DNA of 64,000 nucleotides from contig PGYA01000019.1 in NCBI GenBank assembly GCA_002839435.1, positions 1 through 64,000 of the forward strand, written 5' to 3'. The translations under genes were made by a program, and so were the position numbers. Positions 1-10,200 of this stretch are shown in pieces. Every line of letters starts with the position of its first letter. Positions within the stretch are counted from its first letter, which is position 1. Source of the DNA: Candidatus Riflebacteria bacterium HGW-Riflebacteria-2 (GTDB lineage Bacteria; Muiribacteriota; Ozemobacteria; Ozemobacterales; Ozemobacteraceae). Under the pieces are notes generated by a model. It made no database searches. It was given only the letters and a program-made list of their open reading frames with translations, and was not told the DNA's origin.

Positions 1-3000
1 AGCCGGTCTTTTCGCTGACGACTTCGAGCAGAACCGGTTGAACTCGGCTGCTGGCCGGGGTTGGTGCCGCGACCGGTTTAACCGGTGCGACTGGCACGGG
101 CGCTGCAACTGCGGCCGGGCGTGCTGCTGCTGTTGGCTGGACAACCGGCTGGGCATAGACGGGAGCGGGTGCCGCCACCGGCATTTCGGCCCGGGCATAA
201 ACCGGCATCTGAGCCTGTGGCGCTGTCATACCCGGCTGCCGCTGCCCGGAAATCAGGGTCATAATAGTTTGCTGGGCGGTTTCCTGCCCTTCGAGGAATC
301 GGCGATGCAGATCAGCGGTCTGTTGCTGCAGCTGTTGAAGCGCAGAAAGGGTTTCACGCGAAAGTCGCAAAGCATCGGCACTGGCAGGAGCTGCCATTGT
401 CGGCTGTGCTGCTGGCTGCTGATACTGTTGATGCGGTGCTGCCGGCTGCACCTGCGTTGTGGCGGCAGCTGGTCTGGCGACTGCTGCCGTTTGAGCTGTG
501 GCTGGCATTTGCGCCGGTGCAGAACTCGCGACTGACAGTTTTGCTGATGCCGGTTTGGTGAGTTCTTCAAGATACTTGACATGGGCAGCTGATTTGTAGT
601 TGGCGCCACACACCGGAAAGGTAAGTTTGGCCTTGCCGGGTGCCGGCTGGCGTGCCAGCCAGTTTTCGCCGTCCTGCCAGAGAGTGATCTGCAGCTTGTG
701 GCCGAGAGCGCTGAGCTGGGCCAGAACGCGGCCGAGATCATTGTAGCCAGAACGCTTACCGGCTGATGCATCGACGGCGATGATGTTGCAATCGCGACCT
801 TCCAGAATGGCTTTGACCAGGCCGGTGATCTTGCCGCCGGGGCCAGCTTCGATAAAGGTTCTTATGCCGTCAGCATACATTTTTTCGATGGTTTCGACAA
901 AGCGCACCTGATTGGCGAGCTGGAATCCCAGCAGCTTTTTGATTTCGGCCGGTTCGGCAGGGTAGGGTGCCGCTGTGGTATTGGCATAGACCGGAGCAGA
1001 AGGTTTGTTGATTTTCTGATCGGCGAGAAAGGCATGAAATGGTTCGGCAGCATCAGAGACAAACTTGCTGTGAAAAGCGCCGGCGACATTCAATACCGTA
1101 GCGCGCAGTTTGCGGGTTTTGAAGATTTCGCGTGAGCGCTCGATTTCTGAGGTTTTCCCTGAAAGCACGACCTGCTGCGGCGAATTGTGGTTGGCTACGA
1201 CAAGGTCGAGGTTTTCTTCGGCAATGACTTCTTTGACAAAGGTGCGATCGGCTGCAACGGCAATCATGCCACCGCGGTCGCCGCTTCCCTGAGCCATAAG
1301 CTCACCCCGCCGGCGTGACAGCTTTGCCAGAGTTTTGCTGTCAAAGACATTGGCGGCACACAAACCGACCAGTTCACCGTAAGAGTGGCCGGTAAAACCA
1401 TCAGCGCGCAGGCCAAATGCTTCGAGAGTACGATAATGACCAAGAGCGACAGCTCCGATGGCGGGCTGGGCGATATCAGTCGCACGCAGCTTTTCGTCGT
1501 TCATTTTGTCTTTTTCGGCATCATAGGTCGGGCGTGGAAAGACGTAGTCTACCAGATGGTTGCCCTGCTCGTCGAGATTGCCAATGGCACGGTCAGCTTC
1601 GATAAAGGCATCGAATGCCTGTTGGCTGCCGCAGACGAGATCGAGGCCCATGCCGGGGTACTGCCCGCCTTGTCCTGGAAAGATAACGCCTACTGGCGAT
1701 TTATGGCTTCCTGTGGAAAAATACACGCCCGTTGGCAGATTGAAAGAGTCACTCTTTTTGGCTAGATTGCCGGTAATGTCGGTCAAAAGTTTTTCGATAT
1801 CACTGACCGATTCAATTACAAAGGTAAGACGTGAGTTTTCATCTGCGTTGAAATCACGTCGTGATTCGGCGGCAAAGCGACGCAGTTGAGCGGCATTCTT
1901 GCAGTCGCTCAGTTTGGCGAGTTTCTTCTCTATTTCAGACGGTGTTTTGCCAGAAATGGTAACAAGTTCTACTCCGCGCTTCCAGTCGTCGCCCAGCTTG
2001 TCGCTGCGGTATTCTGATACCACGACGTGAAAGTTGCTGCCGCCAAAGCCAAGCGCGCTGATTGCCGCAATACGCGGCTTCGCGTCATCGGTTATCCAGG
2101 GCCTGATGCGGTCTGGCAGGTAGAACGGGGTCTTGTCGCCGGCCAGGGCATTTGCCGGTTTGGTGACCTTTATGGTTGGCGGAATAACCTTATGGTAAAG
2201 CGCAAAAGCAGCCTTGATGATACCGGCAGAACCGGCCGCCGCTTTGGTGTGACCGATCTGCGATTTGATCGAGCCGAGTGCGCACCATGGACGACCACTT
2301 TCTGAGACACCATAGACCTCTTTCAGTGATGTAATCTCAATTTCGTCGCCGGCACCGGTGCCAGTTCCATGCGCTTCAATGAGGCTGACGTCCTGCGGCG
2401 TGATGCCTGCCATGTCGTAGGCCCGCTGCAGTGATTTCTTCTGGCCTTCGGCACTGGGCGCGTAAATTGCTTTGCCTTTGCCATCACTCGAACTGCCGAC
2501 GGCATTGATGCAGGCATATATGCGGTCGCCATCGCGCTCGGCGTCAGAAAGGCGCTTGAGCACGACCATGCCGATGCCTTCGCCAAGTATGGTGCCATCA
2601 TTGTCGATGCTGAAAGGTCTGGCCTGACCGGTCGCTGAAAGCGCCGGAGTCTTGCAGAAGCACATATACATGAAAATGTCGTTGAAGGTATCTATGCCCC
2701 CGGTGATAGCCATGTCGGTCTTGCCGGTCCAGAGTTCGAGAGCGGCATGGTTGATGGCGGCGAGCGCGCTGCCGCAGGCGGCATCGACAACGCAGTTGGT
2801 GCCGCCGAGATTGAGGCGGTTGGCAATACGGCCGGCAGCGACATTGCCCAGCAGGCCGGGGAAAGAGTTTTCCTGCCAGCCGACATATGCCTTGCTCATG
2901 CTTTTGATGACATCTTCAGTGATGTCGGCTGGAATACCGGCATGGCGCATGGCATGCCGCCAGAGCGGATGTCCAAGTCTGGCGCCAAGAGGTATTACCA

Positions 3001-3403
3001 GCTCAAGCGTGCCGGTCAGCCCAAGAATTACGCTGACGTTGTCGCGATTAAAATCGCGACTGGCACCGTAACCGGCATCAGTTAGCGCGCCCTGGGCGAC
3101 AACAAGGCTCAACAGCTGGGACGTATCGATAGAGTCTAGGTCGGATGGCGCTATTCCCCATTCGGCCGGATTAAAATCGACCGGGTCGAGAAAACCGCCG
3201 GTCGCAGCGTATACGTGGTCAGGACGCTTCTTGTCGGCGTCAAGGTAATCAGAGGCTTTCCAGTGCGTTGGCGGCACTTCGGTTATGGCGTCTACCTTTT
3301 CCTTAATGTTGGCCCAGTAGTCTTCAATGGTCTGAGCCTTGGGAAATAGACAGCTCATACCTACGATTGCCAGTGGTTCAAATTTTGGTTCTTTACGCTT
3401 CAT
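1..3403 (-). CDS. PfaA-like polyketide/polyunsaturated fatty acid synthase, 5' part (runs off the left edge)
   Basis: The reading frame starts at 3403 behind a good ribosome site (AGGAAGG) and stays open to base 1, giving at least 1134 residues. A ketosynthase domain comes first (about residues 8-460), with the Cys of DAACGS at 210 and the two catalytic histidines in EAHGTGTG (345) and GHTKAAAG (385). An acyltransferase follows (about 570-860) with PGQGGQ and the nucleophile Ser674 in GHSYGE. From about residue 930 the protein is a low-complexity linker rich in Ala, Pro, Gln and Val, the kind that precedes acyl carrier domains; those must lie outside the window. Domain order and the PfaD and phosphopantetheinyl transferase genes at 59.8-62.2 kb argue for a PUFA-synthase or related iterative megasynthase making a long-chain lipid. 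Product unknown. Other type I polyketide synthases have similar KS-AT starts, so PfaA rather than a generic PKS is inference. Confidence 0.88.
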   Translation of the reverse strand, partial: MKRKEPKFEPLAIVGMSCLFPKAQTIEDYWANIKEKVDAITEVPPTHWKASDYLDADKKRPDHVYAATGGFLDPVDFNPAEWGIAPSDLDSIDTSQLLSLVVAQGALTDAGYGASRDFNRDNVSVILGLTGTLELVIPLGARLGHPLWRHAMRHAGIPADITEDVIKSMSKAYVGWQENSFPGLLGNVAAGRIANRLNLGGTNCVVDAACGSALAAINHAALELWTGKTDMAITGGIDTFNDIFMYMCFCKTPALSATGQARPFSIDNDGTILGEGIGMVVLKRLSDAERDGDRIYACINAVGSSSDGKGKAIYAPSAEGQKKSLQRAYDMAGITPQDVSLIEAHGTGTGAGDEIEITSLKEVYGVSESGRPWCALGSIKSQIGHTKAAAGSAGIIKAAFALYHKVIPPTIKVTKPANALAGDKTPFYLPDRIRPWITDDAKPRIAAISALGFGGSNFHVVVSEYRSDKLGDDWKRGVELVTISGKTPSEIEKKLAKLSDCKNAAQLRRFAAESRRDFNADENSRLTFVIESVSDIEKLLTDITGNLAKKSDSFNLPTGVYFSTGSHKSPVGVIFPGQGGQYPGMGLDLVCGSQQAFDAFIEADRAIGNLDEQGNHLVDYVFPRPTYDAEKDKMNDEKLRATDIAQPAIGAVALGHYRTLEAFGLRADGFTGHSYGELVGLCAANVFDSKTLAKLSRRRGELMAQGSGDRGGMIAVAADRTFVKEVIAEENLDLVVANHNSPQQVVLSGKTSEIERSREIFKTRKLRATVLNVAGAFHSKFVSDAAEPFHAFLADQKINKPSAPVYANTTAAPYPAEPAEIKKLLGFQLANQVRFVETIEKMYADGIRTFIEAGPGGKITGLVKAILEGRDCNIIAVDASAGKRSGYNDLGRVLAQLSALGHKLQITLWQDGENWLARQPAPGKAKLTFPVCGANYKSAAHVKYLEELTKPASAKLSVASSAPAQMPATAQTAAVARPAAATTQVQPAAPHQQYQQPAAQPTMAAPASADALRLSRETLSALQQLQQQTADLHRRFLEGQETAQQTIMTLISGQRQPGMTAPQAQMPVYARAEMPVAAPAPVYAQPVVQPTAAARPAAVAAPVPVAPVKPVAAPTPASSRVQPVLLEVVSEKTG

Positions 3404-3658
3404 GCCGACCTTCCTGTATGTTTCAGAATCTAAATAACATCAATTCCGCCGCTCCGGCACTGCTCAGGCCGATTAGAATCCGCTGTGAACCGTTGTTTGC
3501 CGGGCGCCAGTAACTTTTCTGTGCCATTTATTTGGGCAACATTGTAACATGTAGCAGCAGATTTTACGAGAATTATTTATACCGTCAGGATTGCTATACA
3601 ATACGCTCTCAGATATCATAAGGCGAAATCTAGCGGAGTGTACCCTGGAGGATTGATA

Positions 3659-4159
3659 ATGAAGTTTCCTGGCGTGCTTCTTGCTTGCGTTCTGCTCTCT
3701 GTTACAGCTTCCGCCCAGACAGAGGTATTCACAACCTCAGATAAATTAACAGAAAGAACAGACCAGAATTCAGCACAAAATTTCGACGAGAACTTTGCAG
3801 AGGAACTGCATCCGATTGACCGAGAAGTAAACCGGCTGATGGAGGCCGATGAAAGCACGAATGGCCAGATTCAAGCGCTCGCAAAGGGATACGAACTTTG
3901 GGATGCCGAACTTAACAGTGCCTATAAAGAACTCATGCAGGCCTACAGCAACAACGAAAAGCTTAAAGCGACCTTGAAAGAAGCCCAGCTCGCCTGGATC
4001 AAATATCGAGACGCCTCTTTCAAGCATTTCGAAGAAGTCTGCACGAGCAAAGACGGCTCGATGTACCGCGTCTTTCTAGCCCATGACCGCATGGACTTCG
4101 TCAAATCGAGAGCGCTGGAGCTCAGGGCGATGTACGGTTCGTTCACTGAAACGAACTGA
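3659..4159 (+). CDS. LprI-like secreted protein (DUF1311 family)
   Basis: A 166-residue protein with an N-terminal signal peptide (MKFPGVLLACVLLSVTASAQ). The C-terminal half matches the lysozyme-inhibitor LprI N-terminal domain pattern: a helical stretch with LNSAYKELMQAY followed by LKEAQLAWIKYRD and a later Cys (EEVC). Members are exported, and some bind and inhibit lysozyme; the function here is not shown. I chose ATG 3659 because GGAGG stands seven bases upstream; the GTG at 3638 in the same frame would put extra residues before the signal peptide. It is divergent from the PfaA-like gene and stands alone; the 255-bp spacer between the two must hold both promoters. Confidence 0.7.
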   Translation: MKFPGVLLACVLLSVTASAQTEVFTTSDKLTERTDQNSAQNFDENFAEELHPIDREVNRLMEADESTNGQIQALAKGYELWDAELNSAYKELMQAYSNNEKLKATLKEAQLAWIKYRDASFKHFEEVCTSKDGSMYRVFLAHDRMDFVKSRALELRAMYGSFTETN

Positions 4160-4206
4160 GCCAAACTCACAAACACTTAGCAGCCCTGATACCACACCGC
4201 TCCAAT

Positions 4207-4509
4207 CTAACCCTCTGTCACATTTGAATTATAGGATAGAGTTTTTAAGAATTCACACCTGGTAAAAAATCATACCAAGGGCGCAGGCAGGCATCCCAAA
4301 AGGGTAAACTTTTTGCACAGGGAGGTGCTTATGTCGAACTGCGCAGGATAGAGCAGTTCGGCCGCGCCAGGCAGCGTTGGCGCAAAGCCATAGCTAGCCA
4401 ACAATTCTCTTGTCTGGTGAGAGTTGTAGCGTTGGGATCCTGCCGAGAGCCCGGCATAAGCGGTATACCACGCATCGAATTATTGAACTCTTATGTGACA
4501 AAGCACTAG
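4207..4509. repeat. MITE-like element, copy 1 (303 bp, carries RNA candidate)
   Basis: The left end reads CTAACCCTCTGTCACATTTG; the reverse complement of the right end reads CTAGTGCTTTGTCACATAAG. The two match as imperfect terminal inverted repeats, and the left end is close to the left end of the copy at 12929 (CTAGTGGTCTGTCACATATG). There is no transposase. The interior differs from the other copies: instead of the REP-like palindrome it holds the structured segment 4272-4466. The outer CTAG/CTAA could be a target duplication or part of the repeat. Confidence 0.5.
4272..4466. ncRNA. Candidate structured RNA, unknown class
   Basis: A closing stem of about 20 base pairs joins the two ends: ATACC 4272-4276 with GGTAT 4462-4466, GGGC 4279-4282 with GCCC 4449-4452, GGCAGG 4286-4291 with CCTGCC 4439-4444, ATCCC 4293-4297 with GGGAT 4434-4438, with one bulged C. 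Inside are further hairpins: CGAACTGC/GCAGTTCG (4335-4342/4353-4360), ACAATTCTC/GAGAGTTGT (4401-4409/4419-4427), GCAC/GTGC near 4315-4328, and GTTGGC/GCCAAC near 4376-4401. A multibranched RNA of about 195 nt is therefore likely. It does not carry the conserved cores of SRP RNA, RNase P RNA, tmRNA or common riboswitches that I know. Strand is undetermined because the stems work both ways. It ends 250 bp before the acylase start, which argues against a simple leader switch. Confidence 0.5.
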
Positions 4510-4715
4510 TCCTATATCACATAGGAGTTTAAGAATTGCGTTGAGTATATGCCGAGAGCTTGAATGAAAAGCATGTCTTTGTGATGTTGCGCGAAATCAG
4601 ACTCTCCAAGTTGTTCGTCAAAAAGTTATGGAATTTTAGCGCATTTATGATTAAAATCAATATTTCAGAGGCTTAATTAAAGCATTTCGTTATTTCAAAG
4701 GCCTGGAGATGAGTG

Positions 4716-7064
4716 ATGAAAAACAAACTGATTCTTATGCTGCTTTTTGTCGTGCTGAGTTGCGGTTCAGCAGATTGCCAGAATGGCGCAAACCTCAAGC
4801 GTGGGTCTGATTTCATCAGAATCTGGCACGATGACGCAGGCATGCCGCACGTTGTTGCCGATGGCCTGTATGGCGCTTTTTATGGTTACGGCTATTGTCT
4901 CGGCCGCGACCGCATGTTTCAGCTCGAAGTGCTGCGACGTTCAAGCGCCGGAACCCTCTCAGAAGTCTTCGGGCCCGACTATATAGAAGTCGATTTTATG
5001 GCGCGCCGCGACCGTGTCGATCCTGCCGAGATCACAACCGGGCTCGAACAGTCTTCAGCCGATTTCAGGCAGGCCTTAACTGCCTTTACCAACGGAATCA
5101 ACCGGGCGATAGCTGACGGTCGCAACGGCAGATTCAAGCTCGAGCCAGCTTTTGCCACAGCCGGGATCAATCCTGAGCCGTTCACACTTCTACAGATCGT
5201 TGACATTTTCGCTGGTACCATGGCCGCCCGCTATAACGATTTCACCATGGAACTCGACAACCTGCATCTGCTCAACAGCCTCGTGCGCAAATACGGCGCC
5301 CGGGCCGCCTCTGAGATTTTCGAAGATGTCGTATTTTATGAAGACCCTGAAATATACACAACTCTCGGCGACATGCCGTTTTTCAAGCCCGGTTTCAGAT
5401 TCTCGCCAAAAACCAGCCCGGCCAGCACATTTACGGCCCCGACACATTCGCCGACCCTGCAGACGCAAAAGCGCAACCGCCTGCTCAAGGCTCTTGGAGT
5501 TCCCGACAAGTCGGGTAGTTATGGAGCCGTGTTCAGTCTGATGCCACGAGGCGAAAAAAAGGCTCTGCTCTACGGTGGCCCGCAGATGGGCTATTTCAAG
5601 CCTTCCGCTGTATATGGCATTGGTCTGCATACGCCTGAATTCGACCTTGTTGGCACCACCCCGGTTGGCTACATCGCCCTGATGTTTGCCACCAACCGTA
5701 ATATCGCTTTCACCTCGACCGCCGGCGTCGGAAACCTCGTCGACCTGCTCTGTCTCAAGGCAGATCCTGATGATCTGAACCAGCTGATCGGTGCTGGCCA
5801 GGCTCTGAAAATAAGCCGGAGAACCGAAGAAATCAAGGTTAAAGACCAGCCCAAGCCAATAGTCCGCGAAGTCATCGACACCGATCTCGGCCCGGTCATG
5901 GCGGTTGAAGGCGATACCTTTTACGTTAAACAGCGTGCCTGGAAAGGCCGGGTAGTCGAATCCTACGCCGCCTGGTTCGCTTCGACCTTCAGTGACAATC
6001 TGCAGGACTGGCTTGCCGCTTCAGACCGCAATTCACTGTCGATCAACTGGCTGGCCGCTGACTGCGAAGGCAATATCGCCTTTGTTCATTGCGGTCTCGG
6101 CAAAAGCCGTCGCAGTTTTGGCGACGACCGCCTGCCGGTAAATCAGCCCACATCTTTTGTGACCCCGGAACGACGTCTGGCCGCGATGAACCCGTCTACC
6201 GGCTTTTATGCCAACTGGAACTGCCCGCCGGTCAAAGGTTATCGCAACGGGGACCTGCAGACCAACTGGGCCGCTGACCAGCGCAGCCGCTACCTTGCCG
6301 ACCATATTGCGGTAAACCGCCAGAACTGGTCGCTCGAATATCTCGCCCAGCTCGACCGTGATATTGCATTCACCGATCAGCGCGCCTGGTTTTTCAGAGA
6401 TCAGCTGCTCTCTCTGATCGACGAAACACGGCTTACACCACTGGCTAAAAAAGCTTTCGCCCGGGTACGTGACTGGAACGAACTGCTGACCGACCAGAAC
6501 GAAGACGGCCATTATGACGACAAAGGCGCCGGCATTTTCGACCTGTTCTTCAACGCTTTGTATGGCAAAGTGCTGGCCGAAAAGCTCGGCGATTTTGCCT
6601 GGATGTCAGGCTCAGATTCAACCTGGACCCAGTCTAACCTGCTTAAAAAAGCGTTGTTCGGCAAAAGCTGGCACGATTATCTCGCCGGCCGCGACGCCCG
6701 CGACTTTGTGACTGAAATATTCGAAAACACCGTTAAATCAGCAGCCGGCACCTGCGATAAACTGCCGGACTTTCCGGTAAAACCGATGGAATTCGCGCCT
6801 GTAAACCATGTTGGCGCTCCGACCATGAACAGCGTTGCTTCATGCACCCCGTTCATGAACCGCGGCAGCGATATTCAGCTGGTCGAACTGAGCCCTTCCG
6901 GCATCAAGATTCTTGGTTGCACGCCGCCAGGCAACGCCGCAACCGGCGTAGCCGCCGAGAACCAGATGCGCGATTTCAAAGCCTTCAAATTCAGCCCCCG
7001 CCCGTTGTATCTCAACGAAGTCAAAGCCCTGCGCGGCCGCTACATGGTGATCAAGGCAGAATAA
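4716..7064 (+). CDS. Penicillin-acylase-family Ntn hydrolase (exported)
   Basis: A 782-residue preproprotein of the penicillin G acylase type: a signal peptide (possibly lipoprotein, Cys near residue 16), an alpha chain, a spacer and a beta chain released by self-cleavage. The new N-terminal nucleophile is most likely Ser268 in SGSYGAVFS. Downstream come GGPQMGYFKPS, YGIGLH and STAGVGN, which closely follow the NGPQFGW, YGIGLH and STAGFG stretches of E. coli penicillin G acylase, and later GFYANWN, containing the oxyanion-hole Asn. The residue after the nucleophile is Tyr rather than the usual Asn. Such enzymes hydrolyse amide bonds of N-acyl compounds, including acyl-homoserine lactones and phenylacetyl amides; the substrate cannot be read here. 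Start ATG 4716 is chosen because GGAG lies seven bases upstream; GTG 4713 is possible. Single gene after a long leader region. Confidence 0.88.
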   Translation: MKNKLILMLLFVVLSCGSADCQNGANLKRGSDFIRIWHDDAGMPHVVADGLYGAFYGYGYCLGRDRMFQLEVLRRSSAGTLSEVFGPDYIEVDFMARRDRVDPAEITTGLEQSSADFRQALTAFTNGINRAIADGRNGRFKLEPAFATAGINPEPFTLLQIVDIFAGTMAARYNDFTMELDNLHLLNSLVRKYGARAASEIFEDVVFYEDPEIYTTLGDMPFFKPGFRFSPKTSPASTFTAPTHSPTLQTQKRNRLLKALGVPDKSGSYGAVFSLMPRGEKKALLYGGPQMGYFKPSAVYGIGLHTPEFDLVGTTPVGYIALMFATNRNIAFTSTAGVGNLVDLLCLKADPDDLNQLIGAGQALKISRRTEEIKVKDQPKPIVREVIDTDLGPVMAVEGDTFYVKQRAWKGRVVESYAAWFASTFSDNLQDWLAASDRNSLSINWLAADCEGNIAFVHCGLGKSRRSFGDDRLPVNQPTSFVTPERRLAAMNPSTGFYANWNCPPVKGYRNGDLQTNWAADQRSRYLADHIAVNRQNWSLEYLAQLDRDIAFTDQRAWFFRDQLLSLIDETRLTPLAKKAFARVRDWNELLTDQNEDGHYDDKGAGIFDLFFNALYGKVLAEKLGDFAWMSGSDSTWTQSNLLKKALFGKSWHDYLAGRDARDFVTEIFENTVKSAAGTCDKLPDFPVKPMEFAPVNHVGAPTMNSVASCTPFMNRGSDIQLVELSPSGIKILGCTPPGNAATGVAAENQMRDFKAFKFSPRPLYLNEVKALRGRYMVIKAE

Positions 7065-7208
7065 AAATAACGCTCATTCGAAACCGAACCCGATAGCGAT
7101 TGTAATTGAAGAATTGTTATCGTGGCGCAGACTCTGTTGCCTGGCAAAAATAGACAGTGCGGCAAAAAAGTGCTATTGAGATAATATAGATTATAGATGG
7201 AGGGGCGT

Positions 7209-10200
7209 ATGATTGAAGATTTTTCAGGCATTTCCACATACGATCAGGGCATGGTTCCGCTCAACACATGGGATCAAATTCTCGGCAAAATCGTGGCACT
7301 TCGTGAAGAGCCCGACACCGAAAAACAGCTCGCGATAATAACGGCCGTGCTGGTTAATATCAGGCTTCTCGACAAGGAAGACAAGATCTACGACCGCCGC
7401 GATCTCAAGGAAAACATCGACACCATCTATCAGCGGGTGTTGGAAGAAACCCAGAAGACCCTCCGCAGTAAGACTGAACCTTCGAATGAGTATATCTATT
7501 ACTTCCGCGAACTGCTGAAAAAATTGCCGATAAAAAGTGGTGGCAGCGATCTGATCGGCGACATAAGAAGCGCCGCCGAATATTTTGAGGAAGGGCGTAA
7601 CGGTAACGATCCGCTGCTGTCGTTTGCCGGCGATCTGCGCAAAGAAGTGCATAGAAAGCTTTCGCCGCGTATTCTCGAAAAGTACATCAGGCCTTATCTC
7701 CAGATGGTAAGGCACAGCAACAGCGAGCCAATGCATAATGCCGGTTACATGGTCGTCGCCAGCCGTTTTGACGCGAAGAGCGAGGACGCGAAGTTCATCG
7801 AACTGGCAGAAGAACTCGAAGAAAAGCTTTCCTATCTCTGGGATTACGAAAGTGGCGACATTACTGCCGTCAAAAAGAACCTTGAGAAGCATCTCGACCT
7901 CTTCGAAAAGTGTTTTCTGCGCAAGGAAATGCAGACTTTCCTCAATATCAGCACGGCGCAGCACATCAGCAGCACCGATAACCTTGTCGATTGTCTCAAG
8001 CGCCTCGCGAGTTTTAAGACCATGCTCAAGAAGTCTTATTTCGAAAAGCGCATCGAGCTGTTTGATTATCTCAACCTCGACCTCGACATCGGGCGCCTCG
8101 TCTTTATCTTCACCAATGACCTGACTAACAGCCATTACGAAACTGTAACCTTTGACAACATTAAAAACTGCATTCTGCTGGTCAAAGAACTGATCGTTCT
8201 GCTCAGCATCAAGGGCATTCTCGCCGACAAGAGCGACAAGTTCATCAAAGAACTCAACGCCATCTACGCGATGGAAACTGTTGAGATTCTCAAGACCAAA
8301 CGCCTGTTTCAGAATATTTCGCTCGAGCTGCAGCAGTTCATGAAGACCAATATATTCCTGCGGCTGAGCCAGATGCTCAATAACGTGCTCGAGGCCTATC
8401 AGGTGCCGACCTCAAACCTGTCGCCGATCAAGGATCGTTTTTTCAACAATTTCATCAGAACCACTGAGTTTCACGCGGTCAACGAGTTCGTCGAAAAGAT
8501 CATCATGTTTCTCAACCGCGAACTTGCCAGCAAGAACGCAGAAAACAGCCTTTACGGCAAATATCGCGTCAGCGAAATGCCGGCGGTTAATGGCAACTAC
8601 GACGACTTTATTGCGACGACCTGGACGCCAACGCCTGATTTGGTGCGGCCTTTCCTCGGCGGCAAGGGCAATGGCATTATCGACATGAAGAGTCTTGGGA
8701 TCAATATTCCGCCTGCTTTTGTTCTCGGTTTGCCGATCTGTCGTGAAATCGATGACAAGAAAGCCGATCAGAAAGGCTTTCGAGATGCTATTCAAAAATA
8801 CCTCAGTCAGCTTGAGGAACAAGCCGGCCGCAAGCTGGGCGACGTTTCCGATCCGCTGCTGGTGTCAGTGCGTTCCGGCACCACCATTTCGCTGCCCGGT
8901 TCGATGTGTACCATTCTCAATGTCGGGTTGACGCCGGCGATCCGACAGAGTCTCGCAACAAAGTACGGCGAAAGTTTTTCCGGTAATATTTATCTGCGAT
9001 TTCTCATCAATACTCTGGTGGCCCTCGAAATGCCGGTCAGTCAGGATATTGCTGTCGAGTCGGCCGAACAGACTGTCTTAGAACGTTTGGGCGAAGGCTT
9101 TCTCAACGATCCTTTCGAACAGCTGGTGAAGTGTGTCGAACTGGTATTTGCCTCGAGCCGCTCGCAGAACGTTAAGGATTATCTGAAGGAACTGTCGATC
9201 GAGCTGGTTTACGGCACGGCTGTAACTATTCAGCAGATGGTGTTTGGCAACAAAAATGCAAGGTGTATGAGCGGAGTGCTTTTTACGCGAAATCCTATTA
9301 ACGGTGAAGATGAGCTGTTTGGCGAATTTCGCGAAATGACGCAGGGCGAAGATGTCGTTATGGGCAACATCATAACCCGCAATATTGCCAATGTTCCTGA
9401 TAAGGTCAGGGCTGAACTGGCAAAATACAAAAATATTCTTGAAAGAGAACTAAAACACGAACTCGACATCGAATTCACCGTCGAAGATGATCGCCTCTAC
9501 CTGTTGCAGACGCGCCGCGCTACTATCAGCACTTACGCCAAACTCGTCGTCGATGTCGATATGATGAAAAACGGCATTATCAGTCTCGATGAATTCAAAA
9601 CCCGCATCGAAAAAATGTGCGCAACCAATGCTTTTATATCGGTTCCACGAGCGGCCGACGGCGTGCGTGAATGGAAACCGCCGCTGATAGCAGGCGTTCC
9701 GATCAATCACGGCATTGCCTGCGGAACTCTCGTGTTGACACTCGAAAAGCTGGAAGAAATCAAGGCGCATCGCGAAAATATCATTTATTTCGCCCAGAAT
9801 ACCAAGCCATCTGATTTCTATATTATGAACAATTCACACGGCATTATAACGGTATATCCCGGCCGCACTTCGCACGCCGCCATTACTTCGATAACGCTTA
9901 ACAAGCCCTGCGTCGTTGGTTGCTCGACTGCCGTCATCGACCTTGCGCAAAAGACAGTTACCTTCAAGGGCGAAAGCGACATCGTGCTCAAAGAAGGCGA
10001 ATTGATAACGCTAGACGCCAACGGCGGCTACGTCTATCGCGGAACAGTGCCGCTTTCCAATAGCTTTATCAGAACCCACAACATTCTTGAATCAATCAGA
10101 AAGCTGACTTCTCAAGGCGATGCCGCTCGCGAAGTCGATCGCATAATTCACGAGAAAATCGCCGTTCTCGAAAAAGAAACTGGTTTTAAAAAGAAGATCA

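Larger units (their letters stand above)
4160..4715. other. 556-bp non-coding region with a repeat element and RNA candidate
   Basis: No credible gene. It contains the inverted-repeat-bounded element and foldable RNA listed separately. In addition I see an imperfect direct repeat reading ATAGGA-GTTT-AAGAATT at about 4231-4253 and 4521-4537, one copy just inside the left end of the element and one just outside its right end. Immediately before the acylase gene there is a pair of near-identical 12-mers, TATTTCAGAGGC (about 4661) and TATTTCAAAGGC (about 4691), 30 bp apart, which could be an activator or repressor site. Confidence 0.5.

Noticed and set aside
38..3085. Several plus-strand frames of 60-173 codons opposite the PfaA-like gene
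   Set aside because: They run antisense to conserved ketosynthase/acyltransferase codons, are rich in Cys/Arg or Ser/Arg, and lack ribosome sites.
4376..4440. GCGCAAAGCC resembles the core of c-di-GMP-I (GEMM) riboswitches
   Set aside because: The paired upstream hairpin with its GAAA loop and the downstream GGTAGC/GGGTTACC part are missing, and the RNA is far from the next start codon.
4272..4466. 6S RNA or SRP RNA
   Set aside because: The internal hairpins branch instead of forming one long rod with a central bubble, and the SRP GGTCAGG...GGAA core is absent.
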